Positions 11,599 through 22,871 of a stretch of 64,000 nt of DNA are shown in pieces. This DNA is from Teratosphaeria epicoccoides (taxonomy: Eukaryota; Ascomycota; Dothideomycetes; Mycosphaerellales; Teratosphaeriaceae), in assembly GCA_021401465.1 (NCBI GenBank), contig JADDMT010000134.1, positions 1 through 64,000 of the forward strand, read 5' to 3'. The number at the start of each line of letters is the position of its first letter. Positions within the stretch are counted from its first letter, which is position 1. The notes under the pieces were generated by a model. That model ran no database searches, was not told the origin of the DNA, and worked only from the letters and a program-made list of their open reading frames with translations. Position numbers and translations under genes: made by a program.

Positions 11599-12138
11599 AT
11601 GGCGACCATGTTTCCAGACCGGTCAGCTCCACCCACCGCTGTCCAGATCAAAGCTGCACTGCAGACATGCCTGAGAGTCAGTCAAAGAACCGTTGACAAC
11701 GGCAAACAGCCCTTTGGGGCATGCCTTGTAGGCCCGGATAACGAAGAAGTTCTCCTCACGCATGGGAATGTAGACCACGTCAACCACGCCGAGTCAAGTT
11801 TAGCCCGGCTCGCCGCAGTGCACTACAGTCAGCCGTTCCTCTGGACCTGTACTCTGTACACCACCTGGGAGCCCTGCGCAATGTGCACAGCGACTTGTTA
11901 TTGGGTCAACGTTGGAAGAATAGTGTACTTCGCATCTGAGGAGCAGCTAGCTGAATTGACTGGTGTAGGGAATGAGAGGAACATGACGATGGCCATGCCG
12001 TGCCGAAAGGTCCTTGAGGGGAGCCAGCAGGACATTGAGATCATTGGACCGATTGAAGCATGGAGCGGTGCTGACGTTGAGGCTAGCGATGAGTATTGGC
12101 GACCAGTACGGAAAGCTTCAGGGCACGGTCGAGTCTGA
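11599..12138 (+). CDS. Nucleoside/nucleobase deaminase of the cytidine-deaminase-like fold
   Basis: Intronless, 179 aa. It contains the zinc-dependent deaminase signature: His63-Ala-Glu65 (catalytic glutamate) and, 28 residues on, Pro92-Cys93-Ala-Met-Cys96 (zinc ligands). The order and spacing fit the CMP/dCMP/guanine deaminase superfamily. The short length and the WTCTLYTTWEPCAMC context resemble guanine deaminase-type and tRNA-adenosine deaminase-like nucleoside deaminases; the exact substrate cannot be set from the sequence. It is probably cytosolic (no targeting signal). The ATG at 11599 is followed in frame by another at residue 4, so either could initiate. Confidence 0.85.
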   Translation: MATMFPDRSAPPTAVQIKAALQTCLRVSQRTVDNGKQPFGACLVGPDNEEVLLTHGNVDHVNHAESSLARLAAVHYSQPFLWTCTLYTTWEPCAMCTATCYWVNVGRIVYFASEEQLAELTGVGNERNMTMAMPCRKVLEGSQQDIEIIGPIEAWSGADVEASDEYWRPVRKASGHGRV

Positions 12139-13085
12139 ATGGATACTTCAGCTTGCTCGACAGGTGGTTTTGGCACATTCTTCCTGCCTCGCGCATCGCA
12201 TCTTAACCAACGACCTCGCTCAGACTCGAATCCTCTTTCCGAGGATCGAAGCCTAACACCAGGACGTCCTAGCACTGACCTCGAATCTTCGCACTTGACC
12301 CATTCCGAATGCGTTTTCGATTTTCGACTGAAGTTGTCTCATTCGCGTGATCCCTCGTTTGCGGATCAGCCTACAATGCCTCATCATGATCGCATGAGAT
12401 GGGCGACCTACCTTCCAGAGAAGCATCCGGAGCAAGCCAACCGGCTCCAGTGCAATCTGCATCTTTTCGCTCCTCGTAAATTTTGAAGTCTGGACAGGAC
12501 ATTCCAGAGGTCCACATTCACCCATCAGACCGCGCAGACTGCAATGGCGTGATCTTACTCGAGGTGCGTGGTGCGACGTCCGGAGATGCGGCTGACTACA
12601 GCCAGGGTGTGACTCAGGGGAGAGGAGCGGTGCGATGGCCAGCAGCCGAGGAGACAACACAGAGCCACGAGTCGGGCATGACACGGAAGAGGGCCTGCTG
12701 ATCAAAGGGGTTCCACCCGGGCCAGACTTTGCGCTGAACGAGTCCAAGAGAGGCCGTCGAGGAACACGTTCTGTTTTATGATATCGTAGACTGGAGAGTC
12801 CTGGGGATCCCGCCCGTTTGAGTGACAATGCGTAGGCTCTTGGATATAGTCACTCAAATCCATGCTTTCAATCTTGGTGGTGATGCCGGAGGCTGGAGCA
12901 GGGACGGGTCCCGGTGCACATGAAGCAAAGCGAGTCGTTTGCGCCAGAAACTCTTTGATTCGAGCGACCAGAGTGGCGCAGGCCCTTCGCGACAGCTCCA
13001 ACCAAATTCAGCAATACTATTGAAATCGTCCACATGGTTACACCAGAGCTACCAATTACTGATGCTTATTCCATTGTACCTCACG
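12139..13085. other. Intergenic
   Basis: Between the deaminase stop and the stop of the cysteine-rich secreted-protein gene (convergent arrangement). Open frames of 100-190 codons were considered; none has a recognisable domain. Confidence 0.45.
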
Positions 13086-13491
13086 TTACCACGGCCCAGG
13101 GTTGCACACCTCGTTGTGCTCATTCAGACAAAGGTACGTGTCATCTCCGCTCCCGCACTCACAACCCAGCACTCCGCAGTCTGTAATCGTGCTCTCCGCC
13201 AGAGTTCCCTTGGCGCATGCAATCTTTCACATGTCAGGATTCGTTCTCAGGCCATCTCAACAAGTAGGGGGCCAAGATCGATGATAAAATGGTAGGAAAG
13301 AGGGGGATACTTACGACTCTCTTCTTGTCGGCACTACAGGCCTGCTTAGAGGTTAGTCAGGTGAATTAGGGACGGTGGGAAGGGGTCGTCGACAGCTAGT
13401 ATAGCGAACATACATATCCTGTCTTTTTACATTGTGCGCTAATGCCTGCTACTAGTGTGGCTAGAAGCAGAAGGGATTTGGTAAGGTACAT
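13086..13491 (-). CDS. Small secreted cysteine-rich protein (effector-like)
   Basis: Three-exon model not visible as a single open frame: 13491-13414, 13341-13315 and 13223-13086. Introns of 72 and 91 nt are both phase 0, with GTATGT/GTAAGT donors and CTGACTAAC and CTGAC branch sites. The product is 80 aa. Residues 1-19 form a textbook signal peptide (MYLTKSLLLLATLVAGISA). The 61-residue mature part has eight cysteines at positions 21, 28, 38, 51, 56, 58, 67 and 75, consistent with four disulfides, and ends NPGPW. Size, secretion signal and cysteine density match fungal effector or antimicrobial-type proteins, but no named family was recognised and the function is unknown. Three independent splice sites in frame make chance assembly unlikely. 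Confidence 0.75.
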
Positions 13492-15164
13492 CTTCAATCT
13501 CTGCTGTATTGCGTTCGAGAGGTTGGTGAGAGCTTCTTCAGTTGAAATGAGGAAGGGTGACAATGTAATTGATACATGTCGTGATGCTATATTAGTGCTT
13601 ATTGCAACGTGTCATCCGGCATAGAAGTGAGTCATTGTCTAAGAGGCAGGTTTCTCGGGCTTAGCACTTGGTGGCCAGAGCCCTCAGGGCTCCGATTCTG
13701 TCTCGCCAGCGAATGGAAGATATCGAAAACAAGACCAGCCGGGGGATTCAACAGGGGCTGTTCCTCGAACGAATGACAGCCCTTGGTCTAGTGAATATTG
13801 GAAGCAATCATCACTGCAATCTTCAACTTATTAGGACAGTCAAGGCATTAGAGGAATCGAGGAGCATCGTGATTGGCGCCAGTGACGAATACCGGAAGCC
13901 AGAATGCAAGACGGGAAGGGCCAACGCACCGCAATGCTGGAAATTTGGACTCAACCGATTTCTCGCCACCAGGTCCATGTTCGCTCGGTGGCTTCATGCT
14001 TGCGCCTCCTCTCGCTTCCGGCTCCCATTGCACTCATCATCTTTCCCAACTTCATGGGCCCCTCTTGGTGGGTCCTCTTCCACCTTCCACATCATCAAGG
14101 CCTTCTCAAGCAGCGGCTCCAATGCCCGCAATCTGTGACTCGCATCAGCGTCACCTGTCAGCCTACTGCGCTTCTCTTAGAGCTTCGCAGTAAGACACTG
14201 ACCCGCAAAACCATTAAAACCCCCGCAGATGTCCATCCGCGACGCGTCCAGCTTGCACCTAGCTTGCTGTAAATGCTGCTAAGAGCCAAGCATCGAAGGT
14301 CGATCTTGCATGCGGCATGCATGTGCGCGGACGCTGCAGCCCAAGTCTCAACGGTTTCCTTATTGACGTCGCGGTCTCTGCTCTGCCTTCCATCTGATTC
14401 GTACAGCTTGAGAGTGAGGTACTTTGCGCGCAGCTGTGAATTGGAGCTCCTGGTCAATCGCGCTGGCTTTCGGAGACGACTTCAAAGTCTCTCGTCGCGA
14501 CCGAAGAGATGTCGAGATGCGGGACGCAACAAATCTTGTACGACCTCGCGAGGTCGGAAGCCGGAAGCGTCTGGCATATAAACGGCAAATACGATGGCTT
14601 GATATAGAGAGTCTGCAGGCTCAAGAACAAATCGCAGGCCTCGGCATGAATCAGCTTGTAGGCTCGCAGGATTCGCGGACTTGGGAACGCGTGATGATCA
14701 TCGTGAACAGCTGGTGGGCAGAGCCTCTCGCGTTGGAGCTGGATAGGGAGCTCTAATTATGGCGTTCGCGGTGATAATCATGTGGAGGCTGCTGCATGAC
14801 CATACAATGATCGATCGAGGCGTGAGGTACTTGTAGATCTTCAGACGCAATTCCTTGGGTAGCTCCAGGAAATGACGGCGGTCGGAAATCTTGGATTTCG
14901 AGTATGCCCGTGCTTGATACCCCGGCAGAGAGTTGATGATGGTAGGCTACGTGGGCGATAGTGATGTCAAGGTCGCAATTTGAAAGGCGTTCATTGTGAA
15001 GTAAGTCGAAAGCCAAAGTCCTTCGATCGGGTGAAGCGGGTCGGCACAGACCACTGATACCGCCACTTTCACGTGTGAACACCTTCCCGGCGACTCGACC
15101 ATATGACAGGTGGAGTGGCAAAGCGGTAGAGCAGGAGCCGGGCACTCACTGATCTTTGGCTTCT
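13492..15164. other. Intergenic, 1.7 kb
   Basis: Upstream of the cysteine-rich gene and downstream of the acyl-CoA-binding gene. Plus-strand open frames at about 13.7-14.1 kb and 14.4-14.76 kb were examined. The latter (110 codons) reads reasonably protein-like but matches nothing known and has no supporting neighbours or introns, so no gene is called. Confidence 0.4.
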
Positions 15165-16296
15165 TCAACCTCCTTTCTTCGGACTCGTCATCCTAGGTAG
15201 CGTCGGCATTTTCACCTGCCCACCTACTCTCCTTGCCTGCGCGACCGCATCTCCCAACAAGACCCTTACAGCGCCTTCGAGCCGTCTGTCCTTCCTCCGC
15301 CGCATATACAAGATCACAATCCACAGGATGATCGCATCGGCCACAATCACCTGTACCGCCCACCAACTCAACCTCAGCACCCATCCCCAAAAGCTATACT
15401 TCTGCTGCTGATAGAATCGCCTCGATTCTAGTTGCTCGCGCAGGGCGGCGACCTCAGTAGTGAGCTTGATCAGAGAGGACTCGATGCGCTTGCGCCATCT
15501 GGGATCCCCGGCAGGCATCTGTGGTCGAGGGAGGACCGCGTATGAAGACCCTTGCGGATCATGCGTTCCGTGGTCATCAGCGTCGACTTGGCTGATGGGT
15601 GCGTCGACGAATTCTTCACCTTCGTCCTCCAAATCTCGCTGTTCTTCTTCATCCGCCTGGCTCACTGGACTGAGCACCCTCATCCTGCCGTCTCTGCCAT
15701 CGTTGATTGGAGTACGTCCCGGACCTCCCATGGCAGCTGCTGATGACGAGATGCCTCCGGTGCCGTTTCCTGAGCTCAGATAGCCGGATCGCTCCATATG
15801 CTGCAGTGGGCTGCCGCCCGAGATCTCGGATCCCGAGGAGGTGTGTTGGGAATTGGATTTCACTTGGTCCCAAACAAACTCCAACTCCTCCACCAATTCG
15901 CGTGCTTCGTCTGTGCCACTTGCATATTCATGCATTGTGCTAATCAACTTCTCAATATACCTTCTCTTCGCCTCCGTCCTGCTGATACCCTCATTGCTTT
16001 TCCATGCATCCCATTTCTGTTGCTCTTTGTTCAAAGCATCAGGGCTCAGCAAGGGCGACGCAGCAGGCGTCGGACGACCAGATGTCAAAGTCACATCTCC
16101 TTCCATTGATTGCTTGTACAAGCCATAGAGTGCCAATCGATCGCTCGAGGGCGGTTTCGTGCTACCAGGATGGATCTTGTTGACGGTATTGAGAGCATGA
16201 CCAAAGACACGATCTGATCTCCTGCTCGTCAGCAGTCCTTCCATCTCTGTTATCCATGATATATCTGCATTGTTGCATACCCACCGAGTCCGACAT
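15165..16296 (-). CDS. ATG37: Acyl-CoA-binding, membrane-anchored protein (ACBD5/Atg37-like)
   Basis: Two exons: 16296-16281 (16 nt, MSDSV) and 16213-15165, with a 67-nt intron, giving 354 aa. The tiny first exon restores the conserved start MSDSVDRVFGHALNTV. Residues 1 to about 100 are an acyl-CoA-binding domain with the YGLYKQSMEGDV and KWDAWKSNEGISRTEAKRRY segments that line the acyl-CoA pocket. A Ser/Gly-rich acidic linker and a predicted coiled coil (about 240-270) follow. A Trp/Ile-rich transmembrane segment lies near the C-terminus (FWGWVLRLSWWAVQVIV...), with a basic cytosolic tail. This layout is that of ACBD5/Atg37, a tail-anchored peroxisomal protein used in pexophagy and very-long-chain acyl-CoA handling. 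The gene symbol is by family analogy. Confidence 0.82.
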
Positions 16297-16899
16297 CCTC
16301 GCTACGCTACCAGAGGCCAGTCCTTGTGGCGCACTACTATACAACGGGCTAATTCGATAATCTATACACGGGCTCGTAGGCCAATAAATTGTCAACGCAT
16401 GACGGGAATCCAGACACTTTGCTACGTATAAATGTCGCGTGAGGAGAAAAGTGCACCCTGCGTAGTGATGCATGTGATTGCAGCGATCATGCTGCCTCGG
16501 CAACTTCAGCTCCTGCGCGTTGTGTGGAGTAGAGTAGAATTTGATGAATATCAATAGATTCTTGAACGAAAGCTTCTGCGGAGGAAGCAGAAGCTCCATC
16601 TACCTTTACCGCTCCATTGAACTATCCTTTTCTAAATATTGAAAGGGCTCAAGCAAAGCGGCACGACCATCACATCTGCCTCATCACGTGATAGTCATGT
16701 ATCCAACACACCATCAGTGAGACACGCTGCCAGCATTTTGACCGTGTCATGAGAATCGGTGATATCAGTACATGAGTCAGCCTAGTTGGTGCCCAACCCG
16801 TGTTACAACACACGACACTGTCGGCATCCGCTCACGTGAACGTCTGACAGCAAGACAGCTTGGACCGACTCTGGTACAAGTCGACGATGATTCAGCAAA
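16297..16899. other. Intergenic
   Basis: Upstream of the acyl-CoA-binding gene. No recognisable feature was seen. Confidence 0.4.
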
Positions 16900-17262
16900 G
16901 CCTTTGATGGAGATGTCGAAGCACAACGACAGTCATCTGACCTCCAGCATGTTCACCCCCACGTCTCGCCGCACGACACTCCAGATATCGTCCGCGACCA
17001 GCACTACGAGCTGCAAAGCGTGGGCCAGACTATCTGCTTCCCCAGTCTGAATACTTATTGCTTGGACGTCATGTCGAGTGACGTGGTTGCAGGCAACTAT
17101 GTTATTCGTCATGTCTTTGCTGCAGCAGGTAGCGCCGCATATCTGCCCCTGATCAGTAGGATTGGGGTGGGCTGGTTCGGTACCATATCAGCGCTTTTCT
17201 TGGTCGTTGCGGCTGTGACGACTTATTACAATGCGAGATTCGGCGCCCAATGGAGGGATTGA
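16900..17262 (+). pseudogene. Remnant of an MFS transporter
   Basis: From about 17035 to the stop at 17260-17262 the frame encodes the C-terminal end of a 12-TM major facilitator (DHA-type): SLNTYCLDVM, a GNYVIRHVFAAAGSAA helix and the final FGTISALFLVVAAVTTYY helix with a basic RFGAQWRD tail. Only the last two membrane segments are present. The same frame stays open upstream to about 16,890, where it encodes a His/Asp-rich stretch (DLQHVHPHVSPHDTPDIV...) that looks like a cytosolic N-terminus. The remnant may therefore be an internal deletion joining N- and C-terminal ends. Too short to transport; non-functional as a carrier. Confidence 0.6.
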
Positions 17263-17566
17263 GTTGACGGCGAAAGTAAGAGTGAAGAACAGTAAGGTCG
17301 TCGCCACAGCGAGGCATGGGAAACCAGACGAACAGGCCCGGTAATCTGACACATATACAGCCACTACAAGATCTTGACGCAGAAACGTTTGGATCGGATC
17401 AATGCTCACGTATTCATCCATTCTACGTGCCTCGAACCATATGAGTCTTCACTTTCTTACCCATTGCGCCATGCTATCCATTCCAGAAGCAAACATCCGG
17501 TCTGGCGCAGATATCATATATACACATCACATTCATGACTTTATCTCCAACGCTCACACAAACGTT
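17263..17566. other. Short intergenic spacer
   Basis: 304 bp between the transporter remnant and the GH5 stop. Nothing recognised. Confidence 0.4.
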
Positions 17567-18847
17567 CTACACCATCAAAGTCTGCAAGTCCCTAAACCTC
17601 CAATCATCCACCACCGTCTCCCAATCATCCTTCAACAACCCATAAGTCTCATTGTCATACTTCTCCGGCTTCCGGGGATTCAGCGCCCAGTAACCCCAAT
17701 CCACATCACTCTCCCGCATATACGTCATGAGATTATCCCAGTAATGATGATCGCCCGGACCGCCATGGGAGGAAGTCCCGAATTCGCCCAACCAGACCGG
17801 CGCGATATTGCCGCGAAGCAAGAACCCCCAATTGCGCTCCATGTCCAGAGCAAAAGACGGGTACGGACGTTTGTTATATGGCACCAAGGTCGACCAGCCT
17901 GACCACGAGTAGACGTGACTGCTATAGACCACGCGGTCAGGAATCGAGAGCTTCACGGGGCGGTTGCGAGCACCAGAGCAGTCGTTCGCAGAAGAGATGC
18001 CTTCGATGAACATCAACCAATTCGGGTTCAGCTTGAGTAGAGCTTCACTGGCCTTTTCAGCAGCCGTTGCAAACATGTTCCACGTCATCGTCCCCCAGAG
18101 TCCTCGCGGCTCGTTGCGCAGATCTGCGCCTATGACAAGTGGGTTGTTGGTGTGAGGTTTCATGACGGTGATCCAATGCTCTATCCAGGTCTCAGTCGTC
18201 TGTTTGACTTTGCACACTGGGCCGTAATGGTCGTTCTTCCAACTAGCATCGCATAGGTTCTTCCCATCACACCAAGCGGCGTTGGTGATGTGATTGTTAG
18301 GTATCACCGCGATCCCTTCATCGGTCATCGCCTGGATACAAGCGTCGTAGACCTCTAGAGCTCGTGGTCCCTTTTGGTCCTCGCTGCGATGTGCATCTCG
18401 TTTGAGGTCATGGCCGTCGAACAAATCCAAATTGGCTGATATGTACTCCGCTGGTATGATCGGGTTGTCAATCACCATCTGATCCGAATACGGCAACCTG
18501 ACGCTGTTGAACCCCATCTTCTTGATGGTCTTGGCAATTTCTGTCCGATGGCGAAAGTCCAATCCGCCTGGCACGAAGTAGATATCACTGGCTCCATACC
18601 AATTGACTGAAGCAAGCTTGAATCTCTGCCCATTTGCATCTACAATATGCCGCCCCGTGGTCTGAAAGGGAGGCACATACGTCGTCTCCTTGACGGGCTC
18701 CGTCTCGGCTGCATCGTCGCCTTCAGTCGCTTCCAAAACAGCTTGATGTAAGCGAGCTTCCCCTGTAGGCGTCTTCTGTAAGCCTAACATCACCATGACA
18801 ACCACCACCACCAACATCGTCAGAAACAACGACGTCTTCCTCAACAT
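17567..18847 (-). CDS. Membrane-anchored GH5 glycoside hydrolase
   Basis: Single exon. The ATG at 18847 gives 426 aa starting MLRKTSLFLTM, followed at once by a Val-rich hydrophobic segment (about residues 7-23) that serves as a signal anchor or signal peptide. An upstream in-frame ATG at 18955 would give 462 aa and bury that anchor, so I prefer the inner start. The (beta/alpha)8 GH5 signatures are present: a GFNSVRLPYS segment near strand 2, the acid/base in LRNEP (Glu246), an IEGISSAND segment, and the nucleophile in WLGEFGTS (Glu355). The substrate is a beta-1,4- or beta-1,3-type glucan or related polysaccharide by family, not determinable here. It is an extracellular or cell-surface enzyme. 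Confidence 0.87.
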   Translation of the reverse strand: MLRKTSLFLTMLVVVVVMVMLGLQKTPTGEARLHQAVLEATEGDDAAETEPVKETTYVPPFQTTGRHIVDANGQRFKLASVNWYGASDIYFVPGGLDFRHRTEIAKTIKKMGFNSVRLPYSDQMVIDNPIIPAEYISANLDLFDGHDLKRDAHRSEDQKGPRALEVYDACIQAMTDEGIAVIPNNHITNAAWCDGKNLCDASWKNDHYGPVCKVKQTTETWIEHWITVMKPHTNNPLVIGADLRNEPRGLWGTMTWNMFATAAEKASEALLKLNPNWLMFIEGISSANDCSGARNRPVKLSIPDRVVYSSHVYSWSGWSTLVPYNKRPYPSFALDMERNWGFLLRGNIAPVWLGEFGTSSHGGPGDHHYWDNLMTYMRESDVDWGYWALNPRKPEKYDNETYGLLKDDWETVVDDWRFRDLQTLMV

Positions 18848-20281
18848 CGTGGCCGACCCCTCGCGAGCTGCCGGAGCCGCACGGGTGATATTGATCGCGA
18901 AAGACGCAAAAAGCAAAGCGAGCGCCGAGTGTGATGACAAAACGAAGGGAAACACATTTTTGGCAGGCCAAGCACACGACGCCAGGCCTGGTGCCGCTGG
19001 TGATTACCAGCGGAATATGCAAGCACAGGAATGGTGGATGTTAACGACTGACGATTACTCCAACGGCTGACGCCAAGACAGGCCGCGGACTGGGATGATG
19101 CAGGCTGCGCAGTGTCGTCGCGTGCACACTTACCAGGTGTGGGTGCCGTTCTGCTATCAGTGTTGGAAACCATAGTGACTTGGCCTGGATATTGTGAGAG
19201 GTAAGTGATCAGGTGTCAAGCTCCTTCGGGGTGATTGAGGGTGCAAATAAGCTATGCTCAGCAGAGAGGGAGAGGTTGATGTGTGACAAGGTTTTCAGAT
19301 CGGAAGTGACCGCATCCAACCTATCCGGGGTCTCGGTACATATGTACAGATGTCATCAAATGGTTCTTCTCGCCATGCTGGATATCGCCAGATTCTACAC
19401 TCCTGCCTCAGATTCCGCTGAAGACCGAGCAAAGAGCTCTGTGAACCAGTGCGTAGCCGGCAAGATATGATGGGTGTATACCGTGGTCGCTACAGGGGCG
19501 GTCGCCCAGCCTGGTTGGTGACTGGGGAAGGCCGTCTTCTGCTGCGTAGCTGGCGAGTAGAAAATGTTGCCAAGGAAGCGACAGCCGCGTACTGAATTTG
19601 AATTTCAGGAACAAGAAGAGATGGGATGCCGATATAGGCAGAAGTCAGGGCATTGGATGTCATTACGGGCGTCGGGTTTCACAACATCGCTTGCGTTGTG
19701 CCTCCCTCGCTACTGCAACGGCTGCAGCAAGCATCGGATCAACTGACGTCCACAGCCAGGCAGTAGTCGCGTTAGAATCACAATATATGTTATCGGCAAG
19801 CCTCAGCTGCATCTCAAGCTGCACCATGCCAGATTTTCAGGCAGAAGAGCCCTCATTACACGTCCGCATTCATAGAGACATCTCGGTACCGTCTCCGTAT
19901 CTCATATACACGATCCGCTGTCTCCTGAGAGCATGGCAGAAATCATCGCCCGTGATCTGCCATATCAACCACCAGTAAATGCAGCTCAAAGCCGTAGCCG
20001 AGCAGGCCAGACAGCGCCGCCAGAAGCGCTCCGTTGAACGGCAGTGCCCGAAACCAGTCGCCCACGCCCTAAACCATGCACATCCCTCGTCCGAAATTGT
20101 GGTATCATTGTTGGTGCCCAATTCCCCGCCAGTACAAACGCCCGAAAATGCCACAACTAATGCTCTAGCCTGCTGAGGCCCAGTTTGTGATCAATCCTTG
20201 CCGTAACGCCGCCGCCATGGTTTTGAAGCGCTGGTGAAAGGGAATGTGCAGATAACTTACCAAGTCGTACTGTCTTCATTA
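18848..20281. other. Intergenic, 1.4 kb
   Basis: Lies between the GH5 start and the RPC82 stop. A minus-strand hydrophobic, protein-like stretch at about 19,978-20,085 is noted as a weak finding. The rest shows only short overlapping frames. Confidence 0.4.
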
Positions 20282-22273
20282 TCAATTCATCGATGTGTCT
20301 TTGCCGTTATAGTCGCGAAGGAGGGCAACGACCTCGTCCATGCGCGCGACTGAGGAGAACAGCCTCTCTTCAGTCTCACGCCATGCCCGCAACGTGACCT
20401 TCTCGACCTGTTCAAGCTTCTCCTGCTCGTGACCTTTGACGTCAGAGCGTTCCGCCTTCTCGATAACGCCTCGATAATTCTCACGCTCGATATAGGCACG
20501 CTGTATCGTACGCGACATGGCCTTGTATGTCTGCTGCAAAATCAGACTCTGCACGCGCTTGGTGTCGAAGAACCACAAGTACGTTGTACGTGATGGCTGA
20601 CGCGAAGCGTCCTTCGGCAGCTCCTGAGCCTCGAGGATGCCCCGAAATTGAAGTTCGGTGAGAATGGCGCGAACATCCCTGAGACGCATCATTGCGAATA
20701 AGCCGACCTGCTTCTCGTCCAACTTTCCCCGCTCACGAAGTAGGCGCACCAGTCGAAGCGCAATCTTGCCATGCCTGGCAGCGACGACGCTGTCCAGCTC
20801 GGCTTCAATGAGCGTCTCGGTAAGCGCACTGAAGTCGACGAGCCACTCAATGCTGCCTCCGTGCTTGCGAGCGCGTTTGCAGAATCGCTTGGAGTGTTCT
20901 TCTAGCAGAGACAGGTGCTGCTCGATATGCTGAATGCGCTTGGCTCTGTCGCGGTAAGAGGTGAAACCATTCGTCGACGCCTCGTCTTCGTCGTCTGATG
21001 GTCGCTCTCGCTTCACGCCGATCTCCTCTTCTTCCATCATTGGATGCTTGCCCTTCCTGTGAACGCCATTGGGCGCTTCTTTAGGCGACCCTTTGATGCT
21101 CGTCACGAAGTCAAGATTTGGATCTAGAACTTCGGCGATCTCGGTCAATGTCGAGACAGGGAGGCGACGTTCGTCATCGTCGCCCTCGACAACGTCGTCC
21201 AAATCCTTGATTTTGCTTTCCAATGTCTGAAGTAAAGCGCCATATACCGAGGCAGTCACGTCGCCCAGAAAGCGCTTTGCGAGCTGCTCCAGTGCCCGGC
21301 TGCGCATGGCCAAGGTGCACCTCGAAAAGTCAACACAAACGACGAGGTCACTCTGTTCGATGATCAGTAATGGCACTCTTGCTTGGACAGCACTTCACAG
21401 TACCGGTAGCTTGACGGTGTCCTCGAGATGACCGTTCGGGCCATGGCCGTTGACCTTCAAGCGCTTGTTGTTGGACTGGAAGTAGTCGCCAGGACGCTTC
21501 AACGTGCCCTTTGAGTCGATATCGTGGACATCGGAGTACAAGACTTCGTTCCTGACTTTGCGCTTGAGCCTGCTGACCTGATTGTCGAACTCTTGCTTTT
21601 TCTTAAGACCGTTGACTTTACCATCCGGGAAGAATTCAGCCATGACTGTCTCTCCAATCTGCTCCTGAATATCCGCAGGTGCCATCAAGGCCCGCCGACC
21701 AACCTTTGTAAGTACGCCAGCCTTGAGCAGCTGTCGCATGGCTGCGTGGAACTCAGACACGGAGTCGATGTGCTGATTGTGTGCCGGCTTTTGATCGACA
21801 TTCTTTTCCGCACCGTTGACCACACCTTGTTCCGCGATACTATTGGGGCTGTTGTGGAAACCACTATCCCGCTTTGACCCACCGTTGAGGTTGTACGCCT
21901 CGACAAGATCACCGACTCTAGCATGACCGAGCTGCAGGATGTTGTCAACGATTTGTCCCGCCCCACCGCCATACCTTTCCTCCGCGATTTGCACGATGTT
22001 GATGTGCCTTGCCAAATGATAGGCGCCTCGCCAGTTGGCGGAGTAGAAGCTCGGTGCGTTGTGTTCGGCGGCATAGCATGACACCAACTGCTCTTCCAAG
22101 AGGGTCGACAAGCTCTGTCTCAGGCGCCGAGCCGGTGTTTTCGAGTGCTCTGCAAGTGTGGGAAAACTGAGGCGGCCGTGCCTAGCAAGTGTCGAGTATA
22201 TGCGAGCGGCAGTGTCGCCTTGGTTGTTGCGGATGAGAAGTGAGCACAGCTCGGCGAGGGTCTCACTGCCCAT
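20282..22273 (-). CDS. RPC82: DNA-directed RNA polymerase III subunit RPC3
   Basis: Two exons, 22273-21404 and 21352-20282, joined by a 51-nt phase-0 intron (GTACTG...GAACAG with a CTGAT branch site) give 646 aa. Without the intron an in-frame TGA would truncate the protein. RPC82/RPC3 is the winged-helix subunit of the Pol III-specific RPC82-RPC34-RPC31 trimer that contacts TFIIIB during tRNA and 5S gene initiation. Visible signatures: an N-terminal HTH-containing region (ELCSLLIRNNQGDTAARIYSTL), the central SRCTLAMRSRALEQLAKRFLG segment, a LFAMMRLRDVRAILTELQ winged helix, and a C-terminal coiled coil (about 580-640). It acts in the nucleus. It diverges from QCR2 across a 598-bp spacer. Confidence 0.9.
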
Positions 22274-22871
22274 GTTCGCTCCACTCGGCGGTGAGTCGAG
22301 TCAAGCGGATGTGTGTATGTGTTGTTGGTCCTATCCTCTCACGATAGGACTAGTACATGTTATAGTCTTCGTCTTCGCATCTGTGCGACTGCGATTAGTC
22401 ACACGTGCATTGTGAAAATCGAAATAATACGCTAGCAGCGGTCGAGAGGATGGTATTATGGTGGTGGACATGCTCAGAGTGAACTTTTGATATTCAATAA
22501 TACTCAAGCGCCAAAATGCTTGCATATGAACATGAGTCATTTGACTCGGCTGTCGGCAGATATCGAAGTGCAGGCTCCGTCAGAATTGGAGATGGTCATC
22601 TATTCGTCGGGGTCTGTCGGTCAAGGTCCAGCTCTCATGCGTAGTGTCTTGCCCCATTCCAAATCTCCCGTCAACACAGCCCGAGGCATTGTGGTGTAAA
22701 GATCGTGCGTTGACTTCTGCCATCGAAGGTCCAGAAGCAGCCAGCCAATTGCAGCTCCCTGAATCGATCTCAGCAAAAGCTCGTGAGGGTCGCCGTCGTC
22801 ACCTCCGAGCACACCGAGTGCCGTTGACTGCCCATCCCCTCCTACACCGACAGCGAGAGCATCCCGCCACC
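22274..22871. promoter_or_regulatory. Divergent spacer between RPC82 and QCR2
   Basis: 598 bp holding the upstream regions of both genes. A CT/CA-rich stretch precedes the QCR2 ATG. No individual factor site was assigned. Confidence 0.4.

Noticed and set aside
12253..12828. 191-codon minus-strand frame downstream of the deaminase
   Set aside because: No domain, Arg/Ser/Pro-rich, no splice or context support.
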